Shown: positions 1-7,766 of the stretch, piece by piece | Numbering within the stretch: the stretch's first letter is position 1 | How the letters are laid out: each line of letters begins with the position of its first letter | Origin: CAZKWG01 sp964615375 | Lineage (GTDB): Bacteria; Myxococcota_A; UBA796; CAZKWG01 | Direction of reading: 5' to 3' | DNA length: 48,398 nucleotides | Assembly: GCA_964615375.1 (NCBI GenBank) | Contig: CAZTOW010000066.1 | Location: 1-48,398, forward strand | Program-made: the position numbers and the translations under genes | Notes under the pieces: model-generated | Seen by the model: the letters and a program-made list of their open reading frames with translations, nothing else | Database searches by the model: none | What the model was told of the DNA's origin: nothing

Positions 1-42
1 CTACGCCTACGCGGAAATCCAACCCGAGAGAGGAGGTGACCC

Positions 43-183
43 CTGGAATGTGGGACGGATGTCCGCGACGCCGTGCTGCTGGCGAACTCGCCGGACCAGC
101 TCCTCCTGTGGGTGGAGAGCGCGGCGGTCCGCCTGGAGCGCGCTCGGCGGCGGGTGGACCGGAGCGCGCCGGTGGCGGGGTGA
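43..183 (+). CDS. Possible short ORF or 3' end of a gene at the left edge
   Basis: A very strong Shine-Dalgarno-like sequence AGGAGGTGA lies at 30-38 and is followed by an open frame ending in TGA at 181-183. The frame has no ATG. Its first usable codon is CTG at 43, or GTG at 73. It reads as a plausible helical tail (…DAVLLANSPDQLLLWVES…) with good GC-rich codon use. The neighbouring frame upstream (2-40) also reads plausibly, so a one-base frameshift joining the two is possible, which would make this the 3' end of a larger gene starting outside the window. I do not recognise the product. It ends 31 bp before the convergent rloB-like gene. Confidence 0.25.
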   Translation: MECGTDVRDAVLLANSPDQLLLWVESAAVRLERARRRVDRSAPVAG

Positions 184-214
184 GGGTCAGGGCTGGAATG
201 CCAGGGGATAGCAG

Positions 215-865
215 CTACGGCGGACGGCAGCCCCGCGTGAGGAGGTGTGCGTCCGTCGTCGGGTTCCGATACTCTTCGGGCGCGATCTTCGCGAGTCGCT
301 CAGCCTGTGTCTCGGCTTTCTCAAGTTCAGGTAGTAAGACCGACCTGAACCGAGTCTCGTCAATGCGCTTGGGCTTGTGGCCGTTGACGAGTTTGCTCCA
401 CGCCGCCCGCATCTTCGGTGTGTCCAGCGCGCCTGGGCTCTCTTCACAGTGCAAGATCAACCACAACTCGAAGCAGGGCGTCGAGACCGCCAGCCGAACG
501 TCCTCTCTTCTGGCCTTGTCACGCAAGGCCTTCTGCGCTTGTGCCTTGTCGTTGTCCACCACACACCAGACCTCATCAAAGGGCTCTTTCGCCTCGCGAG
601 CCTGATCGCGGCGCTCCATCGCCCGCTGGAGGACCTGTAGCGCCTGGGTTCGGGTGGTGGATGGCATCACCTCCAGGGAACAGATCGCTCCTCTCTTTGG
701 ATCGTCCAAGCGGAGGCTACTGAACTGTTCGTCGAGCCACGACTTGTATTCCTTGAAGTAGTCGCGCTCTGTCTCACCCTCCCCGCAGATCAACCAACGC
801 TTCCGGCCCTGCAGAGAGGGGGCGGAACGAGGCAGACTCCTGAGCTCGTCACGTCTGGCCATCAC
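215..865 (-). CDS. RloB-like protein (Toprim-like nuclease candidate)
   Basis: A 216-residue protein resembling RloB, the small partner of RloA/AbiL-type ATPases found in abortive-infection and restriction-linked loci. The pattern matches the family: ICGEGETERDYF near residues 26-37 (acidic nucleotide-binding-like start), VVDND at 102-106 and the hallmark CFELWLILH at 131-139. By family knowledge RloB-like proteins are Toprim-related and probably act as nucleases under control of the ATPase; this is not shown here. The start ATG lies 17 bp inside the end of the upstream ATPase gene, so the two are translationally coupled. It is the last gene of the minus-strand run beginning at cas10. A second ATG follows immediately and could be the true start. 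Confidence 0.75.
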   Translation of the reverse strand: MMARRDELRSLPRSAPSLQGRKRWLICGEGETERDYFKEYKSWLDEQFSSLRLDDPKRGAICSLEVMPSTTRTQALQVLQRAMERRDQAREAKEPFDEVWCVVDNDKAQAQKALRDKARREDVRLAVSTPCFELWLILHCEESPGALDTPKMRAAWSKLVNGHKPKRIDETRFRSVLLPELEKAETQAERLAKIAPEEYRNPTTDAHLLTRGCRPP

Positions 866-2084
866 CGTCCTCCCCAGGATCCGACCAGCCTTTCAACAGC
901 GGGACCGCGCCATAGCGCCCGTTCAGATAACTTCGCTCTCGGTTCTCCCCCGCGACAGGATGAAAGTCCGAGAGCGGTACGACACGCGTTACGCCTGCGC
1001 GATCCTTCTCCGCGAACCAGATCTCGTCCCGACGAAGGAGGGGCTGGCCGTTCAAGTCTCCGATGAGGGTCGCGTCGTGGGTGTTGAACACGAGCTGCGC
1101 GCGTCTGGGGTTGCGCTCAGGATCGCGGAAAGTCTGGATGATGTCCGCGGCGAGCGCAGGGTGAAGACTGGCGTCCAGCTCGTCCACCACCAGCACCCCG
1201 CCGCCCGACAGCACCTGGTTCAACGCCGGGAGCATGGCGACCAGCCCGATGGTGCCCAGGCTCTGGCGCTCCAAGGGGAGCCATGTCTCGCGATCCGCCC
1301 CCTCCGCGACGTGACGGAACCAGAGGCGACCGCGAGCGCTCGCCGGGCCGTCGACTACTCGAATGCCGCTGATCCCCAGGTCCGCACGCCGCAGGAACTG
1401 CAGGGCGAAGCTGTCGGCGTGCGCGTCGTCACGACCAGCCCGAAGCAGACCCTCGATCCGCGCGGGATCAGGCGTCCACCCCAGCGGCATACCCACCAGC
1501 GCGAGCTCCTGCGAGAACCACTGGTACACGCGGGTGAGCAGTCGGTGGTTGGCCTGCGCACCCGCCGAGAGGAAGAGACCATTGGAGCGCGTCATCTCGG
1601 CGACGAGGGCTGGGTGACCACCGAGCGCCTCTCCGTGCTCGAAGACCTGCCGGTCTCGGGCGAAGAGGGTACGGCGCTCGCCGTGGGGCCAGTCCAGCAG
1701 CCACTCCTCGGTCACCTCCTGGTCGTTGACGGTGAACCCGTAGGTGTAGCGCGCGCCGTCCAGCGCCAGCTCGACCTCGAAGAGCGAGTCCAGCGCCTGC
1801 TGCTCCTCGCGAAAGGCGAAGGGTTCGCGCGGTACGCCGTCATCGGGCCCCCAGTACCGGAACGACGAGAGCACCGCCACATGCATCCAGGCCAGCGCGT
1901 GGAGCAGGTTGCTCTTCCCCGAGGCGTTGGCGCCCCAGATGGCCGCCACGGGCAGCACCCGCTCCTGGAAATTCGGCACTCCCGGATCCCAGCAGCCCTC
2001 GCCGGCCTCCGAGGACGCCACCAACGACAGCACGACCTCGTCGCGCAGTGATCGGTGGTTCTCGACGCGGAGCTGGATCAGCAT
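849..2084 (-). CDS. RloA/AbiL-like AAA ATPase
   Basis: A 411-residue ABC/SMC-like ATPase of the RloA/AbiLi (COG1106) type, the usual partner of RloB. It starts MLIQLRVENHRSLRDEV, with Walker A GANASGKSN at 51-59, an ABC-signature-like region LERQSLGTIG at 271-280, Walker B LVVDELDASLHP at 298-309 and a following NTHD switch segment. Such ATPases are thought to sense phage infection or nucleic-acid ends and to license the partner effector; here that is inference. Spacing is 45 bp after the upstream ATPase gene and -17 bp to the rloB-like gene. Length is normal for the family and no catalytic residue is obviously missing. Confidence 0.85.
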   Translation of the reverse strand: MLIQLRVENHRSLRDEVVLSLVASSEAGEGCWDPGVPNFQERVLPVAAIWGANASGKSNLLHALAWMHVAVLSSFRYWGPDDGVPREPFAFREEQQALDSLFEVELALDGARYTYGFTVNDQEVTEEWLLDWPHGERRTLFARDRQVFEHGEALGGHPALVAEMTRSNGLFLSAGAQANHRLLTRVYQWFSQELALVGMPLGWTPDPARIEGLLRAGRDDAHADSFALQFLRRADLGISGIRVVDGPASARGRLWFRHVAEGADRETWLPLERQSLGTIGLVAMLPALNQVLSGGGVLVVDELDASLHPALAADIIQTFRDPERNPRRAQLVFNTHDATLIGDLNGQPLLRRDEIWFAEKDRAGVTRVVPLSDFHPVAGENRERSYLNGRYGAVPLLKGWSDPGEDGDGQT

Positions 2085-2129
2085 GAGAGGCCCTCAGGGC
2101 AAACCATAGCGCAGCAGAGCCGCACGAGC

Positions 2130-3521
2130 CTAATAGTCTTCGCAGACATATCGGCTTAGCCCAGCGTCGATGGGTAAGTGACGCAGGTGAGGAGCACCGC
2201 TCGAGTCGCGGTGAACAAGGTGTGCTCTGACGCACGCTCCATCGAGCTCACCATCAGCGACGAGCGCCGCAATCTCATCCACCATGGCGCGCCCATGGGT
2301 CTCCAGAATGACCTGATTGGTCGCACCCTGCCGCCGGTCGCTCAAAGAGAGCCCATCGACAATCACTCTGACCAACCCCTTCTGCCAGCGAGGGTTGAGG
2401 TGGAGCTCGGGCTGCTCGACCAGGAGGATATCGCCACGGCGCGCGTTCTCACGCATCACAGCGAGTTCGGTCAGGATGGGGAGCACCTGGCTGAGGCCGT
2501 ATCCGACATCAGCGAGCGTCAGCTCGACCGAAGGCGCGCGCTCATCGCGCACGATGAGCTCGATAGTGACGGCCGATCCCCAGACCTCACGCACGTCCAG
2601 CCGCAGGCCAACACCCATCTCGGCGAGCATCTCATTGACGGCCTCGCGTCGGTCCACCATAGCGCCGAGGATGGGCGCACGATGGAGCACATCCGCCACG
2701 CGTTCCCCATGAAGCCCGCTGTGATCTGAGCCCGTCTCATCCAGAGCGTAGAGCCGTTTCCCACCCGCCCGGCTCGGACCAATATACCGAATAGACTCCA
2801 TTTTACGGCGCGCGCCGAGCAGCACATCGTCCGCCGCCTCCCGGATCCGGCGTGCGAAAGGGTGGCTGCGCTCCAGCGGCTCCAGCGGCGCACGCCTTTC
2901 GGAACCAGGCTCGGGTGTCGGGTATTCGATGCCGAGGGAATAGCTGTGCTCCGAGGAGTCGAAGCGCAGAGCCAGCTCGGGGTGCCCGCCTCGTTTGATA
3001 CCGGCAGGCAGTACCAACCGCTCGCGCAATGATCGGGTCCGCGCATCCTCTCCTCGCAATGGCCGGTCCCAGCTCGACGGGTCGAAACGCAATGACGTGT
3101 GCCCGCTCTCGTCTTCAGTCAGGCTGTCCAGCCTCAGCCGCCCCGGGCCAAACTCGCCCAAGAGATCCAGTTGCGTAAGGGAGCCAAACGCTGGCTTGGG
3201 CGCTCCCTCGTCATGATCGGCCTCCCAGGTGAAGCCCACCTCGCGCCGCTCCCACCCGAGCCGGACGCCCACTGGGACAGCCTGCTGCCCGTGCTGCACC
3301 GACCCAAAGCGCCCGAGCTTCGTCCACGCCCCTTGCGGACGCAGCGTCGTGAAGCCATCAATTCTGGGCGCCCAGCTTTGCTTCAGCGCAAGCAATGCCT
3401 GCATGATAGAGGATTTTCCCACGGAGTTCGCGCCGATCAACACGGTGAGGGGCGCGAGAGGGATCTCCACACCTCGGCGGCCAAAGGCCTTGAAGTTCTG
3501 CAGCCGCAAGGTCTCGAGCAT
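2130..3521 (-). CDS. AAA family ATPase (OLD/DUF3696-like)
   Basis: A 463-residue ATPase distinct from the RloA-like one. It starts MLETLRLQNFKAFG with Walker A GANSVGKSS at 30-38, a signature-like DVGYGLSQVLPIL at 338-350 and Walker B LLVEQPELHLNP at 366-377, followed by ETHGRAMVDEI. The architecture fits COG4938/DUF3696-type ATPases that occur alone or with nucleases in defence islands. I chose the ATG at 3521 because GGGAG lies 6 nt upstream; an in-frame ATG at 3554 lacks this and would overlap the previous gene. It begins 26 bp after the stop of the TIGR03986-type RAMP gene, so it is probably in the same transcript as the CRISPR effector. Its role there is unknown. Confidence 0.8.
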   Translation of the reverse strand: MLETLRLQNFKAFGRRGVEIPLAPLTVLIGANSVGKSSIMQALLALKQSWAPRIDGFTTLRPQGAWTKLGRFGSVQHGQQAVPVGVRLGWERREVGFTWEADHDEGAPKPAFGSLTQLDLLGEFGPGRLRLDSLTEDESGHTSLRFDPSSWDRPLRGEDARTRSLRERLVLPAGIKRGGHPELALRFDSSEHSYSLGIEYPTPEPGSERRAPLEPLERSHPFARRIREAADDVLLGARRKMESIRYIGPSRAGGKRLYALDETGSDHSGLHGERVADVLHRAPILGAMVDRREAVNEMLAEMGVGLRLDVREVWGSAVTIELIVRDERAPSVELTLADVGYGLSQVLPILTELAVMRENARRGDILLVEQPELHLNPRWQKGLVRVIVDGLSLSDRRQGATNQVILETHGRAMVDEIAALVADGELDGACVRAHLVHRDSSGAPHLRHLPIDAGLSRYVCEDY

Positions 3522-3547
3522 CGCGCACTCCCAGGAGCATGAGACTA

Positions 3548-5806
3548 TCACCACCTCATCTGCACATCAAACTGATTCCCACCCGCCGTGACGGTCACCG
3601 AGTACTCCTTGCCTTCGACCGCATCCGGCGGCGCCTCACCGAAGCCGATAACTCCGAGCGCACCAGGGTGGTCGAGCAGGCGGGCGCGCCACTTGCCCCT
3701 CTTGCTGAGGCCGAGCAGCGTGACACGCACCTGGGTCCCGCCCTTGATCCCGGCCCAGGCGGGAGGGCGAGCGGGCTCCAGTGCCGGGCGAGCAGATGTG
3801 ATGGGTGGGCGGCCTGCGCTTACGGCGTTCGAGGGGCCGACACCCGACTTGATACCGACGCTCGCGCGCCAGGCGGCCTCGTCGCCGGCCGGTGGCAGCG
3901 CGAGCCCGCGCAGCTTGGCGAGCTGGAACTGGTTGCGGTCCTCAGGGTGGTCCAGCAGCAGGTGGCGGCCGTCGGGGCTGCCTGCGGGCAGGGGGCGAGC
4001 CAGGGCCCGCAGCTCGAAGAGGGCACGAGATCCAGCCCATCCGCCGGGGATGCCGCGGCGGGTCGCGAACTCCTCCATGAGGTCGCAGTAGGCCCTGCGC
4101 GCGGCGTCCAGATCGGTGAAGGGCTGGTCGGCCATGTCGCGCAGCTCAACGCCCAGGATCTCGAAGCGGCAGACGCCGTAGCCCAGCCCGCGCGCGAGGC
4201 CGAGGGTGTGGCGGCACTCAGGCTCGCCGCCGAAGTCCAGGGCCCAGAGCAGGGCGCCCAGTTCGGCCTGGCGAACGTTGTGCAGGCGGACATCGAGGCT
4301 GAAGGTGGTGCCGGCCGGCAACGGCGCGAAGGTGGTGGCGACGCGGCTGAGGTCCATCGCGCGGCCGTCGCCCCTGCGCAGCAGCGGCGGGGTGACGGTG
4401 AGCTTCTGCGGGCGGTACCGCTTCCAGCCGCGTGGGCGGGCGTCGGCGTCCATCCAGGTCCGGTAGCGGAGCTTCCCGTCAGGGCCCCGCGCGGCGGGCA
4501 TGCCGGGTGCCCCCCCCTGCTGCTCGACGTAGTTGGGGTAGTAGCTGGCCTTGGGTGTGCCGAGCACCGCCGTGACCGGCGCCATGGGACGCGGCTGGCC
4601 CTCGGCGCGCGCCAGGCCGACGCTGACGCGGCCCTTCAGCGCTCGGAGGCGTTCATCAGGCAGATCAGGCCGGCGCGAGGGCACATGGCCGAACAGGGTC
4701 TCCGCGAGATCGAGCTGATCTCCGAATTCACGCTGGGCGGGCTGGGCGCGCCGCACAGCCTCACCGACGCTGTAGTCGTAGGCGAGGCGGAACATCATGG
4801 CCAGACCGAAGGCGCGCAACACCGGACGGCGCGAGGTCGAGCGCTCCTCGTCGAGCAGGAAGAAGACGGGCACGTCGGCGCCGCGATCGTACTCCTGACC
4901 CCAGTGAGACCACTCGGGGTTGCGCGCCATAGAGCGGTCCAAGCGGTTCTGCTGGCCGCGATCCGAGTGCACGAACTCGAAGCCGTCGAAGATCCGGCGG
5001 CTCACAGGAATGGTGGCGCCGGGCTCGCGGCCATAGAAGACGAAGTCGTGGTGCTTGGGGTGGCCGCCACCCCGACGAGGCGCCTGATCGGGGTGCCAGG
5101 GCGCGGGCTGGCCCGTGAAAACCAGGGTGCCGGGGATGTTGCCGGGGCCGGTGACCTCGCCGAAGCCGAAGGGCAGGCGCACGGCCTCGGGCAGGCGCAG
5201 GGGCTTGACCGCGACCTGGACGGCGGGACGAAGCTGGCCCCAGGCGTGGTACTTGTCCACCGATCGCTGCTTCGCGCCCAGATCGTGGCGCACGCCGGTG
5301 AGCTGGCGGACGACCCGGTAGTCAATCTTCGCGAAGTGGCAGGGCTCGATGGTGGCGACGATAGCGTCAAGGCCAGTCTCGTCCGTGGGAACACGCCGCA
5401 GCCAGCCGGCGATGACGCGCGGCAGCGGGCGGTTCTCGCCCTGAGCCGTGCGCTGGATCCCCGCCATGTGGCGCACGTACAGATCCTGGTTGTGCAGGTC
5501 GCGCACGCCGTAGCGGTGGTCGTTGACGCGCCGCAGCCAGCCGAAGCTGGCGATCTCGATGACGTTGCGCAGCAGGCCGCGCACGCCGCTGCCGGGGATG
5601 GCGGGGCCGTCGGGCGTGCTGTAGAACGCCGCCGGGTTCTCCACACCGCGCACGAAGATGGGCGACTCGGCGTGGATGCGCAGGCGCAGGCGGCCGCACA
5701 GGCCGTCCTCGAAGGGCATGTCCTGGCTGGCGACGGGCGCCCAGGGCGGGCGGAACACGTGCTCGGAGACGGGGACGAAGCCGTAGGGCGCGGTGATGCG
5801 GTCCAT
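3548..5806 (-). CDS. CRISPR type III RAMP protein, TIGR03986 family (large Cas7-type)
   Basis: A 752-residue RAMP protein. The N-terminus PYGFVPVSEHVFRPPW, the PGSGVRGLLRNVIE substrate-groove segment and the glycine-rich LGLARGLGYGVCRFEI loop are typical of the TIGR03986 family. That family accompanies Csx10 and Csx19 in type III-D loci and appears to correspond to the Cas7-with-insertion subunit. The last 65 residues or so form a small beta-rich OB/S1-like module (…TQVRVTLLGLSKRGKW…). The start at 5806 has TGGAG 6 nt upstream and shares one base with the stop of the Csx19-like gene. It probably forms part of the crRNA-bound backbone. Subunit position and cleavage activity cannot be decided from sequence alone. 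Confidence 0.85.
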   Translation of the reverse strand: MDRITAPYGFVPVSEHVFRPPWAPVASQDMPFEDGLCGRLRLRIHAESPIFVRGVENPAAFYSTPDGPAIPGSGVRGLLRNVIEIASFGWLRRVNDHRYGVRDLHNQDLYVRHMAGIQRTAQGENRPLPRVIAGWLRRVPTDETGLDAIVATIEPCHFAKIDYRVVRQLTGVRHDLGAKQRSVDKYHAWGQLRPAVQVAVKPLRLPEAVRLPFGFGEVTGPGNIPGTLVFTGQPAPWHPDQAPRRGGGHPKHHDFVFYGREPGATIPVSRRIFDGFEFVHSDRGQQNRLDRSMARNPEWSHWGQEYDRGADVPVFFLLDEERSTSRRPVLRAFGLAMMFRLAYDYSVGEAVRRAQPAQREFGDQLDLAETLFGHVPSRRPDLPDERLRALKGRVSVGLARAEGQPRPMAPVTAVLGTPKASYYPNYVEQQGGAPGMPAARGPDGKLRYRTWMDADARPRGWKRYRPQKLTVTPPLLRRGDGRAMDLSRVATTFAPLPAGTTFSLDVRLHNVRQAELGALLWALDFGGEPECRHTLGLARGLGYGVCRFEILGVELRDMADQPFTDLDAARRAYCDLMEEFATRRGIPGGWAGSRALFELRALARPLPAGSPDGRHLLLDHPEDRNQFQLAKLRGLALPPAGDEAAWRASVGIKSGVGPSNAVSAGRPPITSARPALEPARPPAWAGIKGGTQVRVTLLGLSKRGKWRARLLDHPGALGVIGFGEAPPDAVEGKEYSVTVTAGGNQFDVQMRW

Positions 5807-6306
5807 CAGAGGCTCCAGCCGGTGAAGCGGGCGACCCAGGGGCGCCACACGTGGAGATCAGGGATCGGCGCGGCCGGATCGGCCTCGGCGCGCCAGGCGA
5901 CGCGGTAACGCAGGGACAGGCCGCGCTCGGTGGCACGGCGGCGCTCATCGAAGAGGATCACGTCATCACCTTCGCCCTCTGTGAGGCGCCAGCCGCGCAA
6001 GCCGGGACCAGACCGTCGCAGGTGCAGGCTGCTCCGATCGTCCAGGCTGAGCTCAGCCGACAGAATCTGCGCGGGCGCCAGCGTGGGCACCTTCGACGTG
6101 GTCGAGGTGCCCGAGACCCAGCGCCAGTCGCCAGACTCGAGGACCCAGATGGAGTCGGACAGGCACAGCCAGCCCGAGACGCCGGGGGCCCCGGTCTGCG
6201 CCATGAGGTCCAACGCGCGGGGATCGACCGGCTCGGTGCGCAAGCGCCCTCGGCGCCCCTCGCCCAACGAGGACAGCCAGCCATCGGTCTGAAGCAGCTC
6301 GCTCAT
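5806..6306 (-). CDS. csx19: Csx19-like type III-D subunit (TIGR03984-like)
   Basis: A 166-residue acidic protein. Its size and position, between the tandem-Cas7 gene and the TIGR03986 gene and next to Csx10, match Csx19/TIGR03984, a small accessory subunit characteristic of type III-D complexes. Recognisable stretches are WLCLSDSIWVLESG and RYRVAWRAE near the C-terminus. I assign it mainly from context and general resemblance, not from catalytic motifs, because none are known. The ATG at 6306 overlaps the upstream stop by 4 nt (ATGA) and has GGAGG 6 nt upstream, which favours it over an in-frame start at 6342. Confidence 0.6.
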   Translation of the reverse strand: MSELLQTDGWLSSLGEGRRGRLRTEPVDPRALDLMAQTGAPGVSGWLCLSDSIWVLESGDWRWVSGTSTTSKVPTLAPAQILSAELSLDDRSSLHLRRSGPGLRGWRLTEGEGDDVILFDERRRATERGLSLRYRVAWRAEADPAAPIPDLHVWRPWVARFTGWSL

Positions 6307-7766
6307 GCCACACCTCCAATCCAGCGGCCGCCATCGCTCCACTCGACGGTCCCGGAGAAGAACCCGTGCCCCTTGCTGCTGCCCGCGCCCAGGGCCAGCC
6401 GCCCCTCGCAGAGATCGCGCAGCGCCGAGGCGAGCGCGGCGCGGGCCTGCTCAGGCTCTTCGCCCGCTCGCGCGGTCTCGATCGCCAGCTCCAGCTCCAA
6501 CGGCGGGCCCTCGTAGAGCAGGGCCTCGCTGAACAGCAGGCCGTCCATGGGACCCTGCGTAAAGCGATCCAGGCTGACATGCTGCATTGCAGCATATTTT
6601 GCACTGGAAATATATAGGTCCGAGATCAGGGTACGCCCGGCCTCACTGGGCAGGTTCGCCGCCTTGATCTGGCCGAAGAGCCAACGCTCGGCATCGGTCG
6701 GGCCCTGGGCGCCGAGGTCCGGCCAGCCTTCGCCTGCAGTGTCGGCCCAGCGGCCGGCGAGCCGGCGGGCATGGAAGGCGACGCGGTGGCGCAGGGCGCC
6801 TTTGAGTCCGCTCGCAGGAACGAGGTGCTCCAGCCGGTCCACGACGCCGCGGGTCTGCCCACGTTCCTCGATCCAGCGCACCCGCCGCTCGGTGACGGGC
6901 AGGCGATCGTGGGGGCGGTCCTCCTCGCGCTGGTGCTCGGGCAAGGATGGCCGACCCCCACCGAATATCCAATGGTCGAGGGGCCGAAGGCGCAGGCGCG
7001 CGACCACACCCCCGGACCCCACGTGACGCGGCGTGAACGGCGCCAGCACGCGCACCGGATCGCCCTGGGACAGCTCGCGCGGCAGTCTCTGCCAGGTCTG
7101 ACGATCGGCGGGCTTACGAAGATCGAGATCGGCCAGCCCCACGCGCACGACGCGGATGGCGCCGAAGCCGCGACGGGTGCGGCCACCCAGGCGCATGCCG
7201 GGCGCGGCCAGCCGGCCCAGCAGCTCTTCGAGCGCGGGACGGGGCTCCACACCGAGCCCAGCATGCACCAGGAGCTCGAAGGTGAACCGGGCCCCGGCGG
7301 GGACCAACGCCTCGTCGAATTTACCAGCGCCATCTGCCACACCGCGAGGATCGATACGCACGTGATCGCGCAGAACGCCGACGCGCAATGCGTCGAGCAC
7401 CTCGTCGGTCGCACGCGCCGCGCGGACTGGCACGGGCCGGTCGTTCGCGTCATGGACCTGCCCCCACGAGCACTCGACCAGGCTGCTCTGGCCCGCGGCC
7501 TCGTCCTGGCCATCACTGGCGCGGTCCTGGTAGCCGAACAGCGCGCGACAGCGCGGGTGCTCTTCAGGCCGGGCGCCCTCGGCCAGAGCGTGGCGCAGCA
7601 CGCCGACCAGGCTGGTGGCGGGCAGGGTGGGGAGGCCGTTGCAGTCCTCGACACAGGTGGCGTCGCGGGTGTCGTCGCCGCCGCCTGTGCCGATGGTCAG
7701 CGGCGTGCTGAGCTCAAGGGTGACGCGGGCCACGGCAAAGCGCGTGCCGCGAGGGGGAGCGTTCAT
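6303..7766 (-). CDS. Tandem Cas7-Cas7 fusion (Csm3-type RAMP)
   Basis: A 487-residue protein with two RAMP domains. Domain 1 (about 1-235) starts with TPLTIGTGGGDD (21-32), has an Asp-rich loop followed by NGLPTLPATSLVGVLRHA (43-60), the GKFDEALVPAGARF strand (148-161) and the Gly-rich LGGRTRRGFGAIRV (193-206). Domain 2 (about 240-487) repeats the plan with HVGSGG (248-253), LVPASGLKGALRHRV (315-329) and LALGAGSSKGHGF (457-469). Csm3-type Cas7 subunits build the backbone and cut target RNA through an Asp in the first loop; domain 1 keeps candidate Asps, while domain 2 lacks an equally clear one. It overlaps both neighbours by 4 nt. Double-Cas7 proteins are known from type III-D variants. An AT-rich patch at 6579-6615 lies in domain 2. 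Confidence 0.85.
   Translation of the reverse strand: MNAPPRGTRFAVARVTLELSTPLTIGTGGGDDTRDATCVEDCNGLPTLPATSLVGVLRHALAEGARPEEHPRCRALFGYQDRASDGQDEAAGQSSLVECSWGQVHDANDRPVPVRAARATDEVLDALRVGVLRDHVRIDPRGVADGAGKFDEALVPAGARFTFELLVHAGLGVEPRPALEELLGRLAAPGMRLGGRTRRGFGAIRVVRVGLADLDLRKPADRQTWQRLPRELSQGDPVRVLAPFTPRHVGSGGVVARLRLRPLDHWIFGGGRPSLPEHQREEDRPHDRLPVTERRVRWIEERGQTRGVVDRLEHLVPASGLKGALRHRVAFHARRLAGRWADTAGEGWPDLGAQGPTDAERWLFGQIKAANLPSEAGRTLISDLYISSAKYAAMQHVSLDRFTQGPMDGLLFSEALLYEGPPLELELAIETARAGEEPEQARAALASALRDLCEGRLALGAGSSKGHGFFSGTVEWSDGGRWIGGVA
6579..6595. repeat. 17-bp perfect palindrome inside the cas7-cas7 gene
   Basis: ATGCTGCA at 6579-6586 and TGCAGCAT at 6588-6595 form a perfect inverted repeat around one base. 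It sits at the edge of an AT-rich stretch (to about 6615) in an otherwise very GC-rich gene. On the coding strand it spans codons for YAAMQH and includes an internal ATG. Confidence 0.6.

Noticed and set aside
3539..5908. Long open frame on the plus strand opposite the TIGR03986 RAMP gene
   Set aside because: It is antisense to a gene with clear family motifs; such long mirror frames are common in GC-rich DNA and its composition is low-complexity Arg/Ala/Gly.
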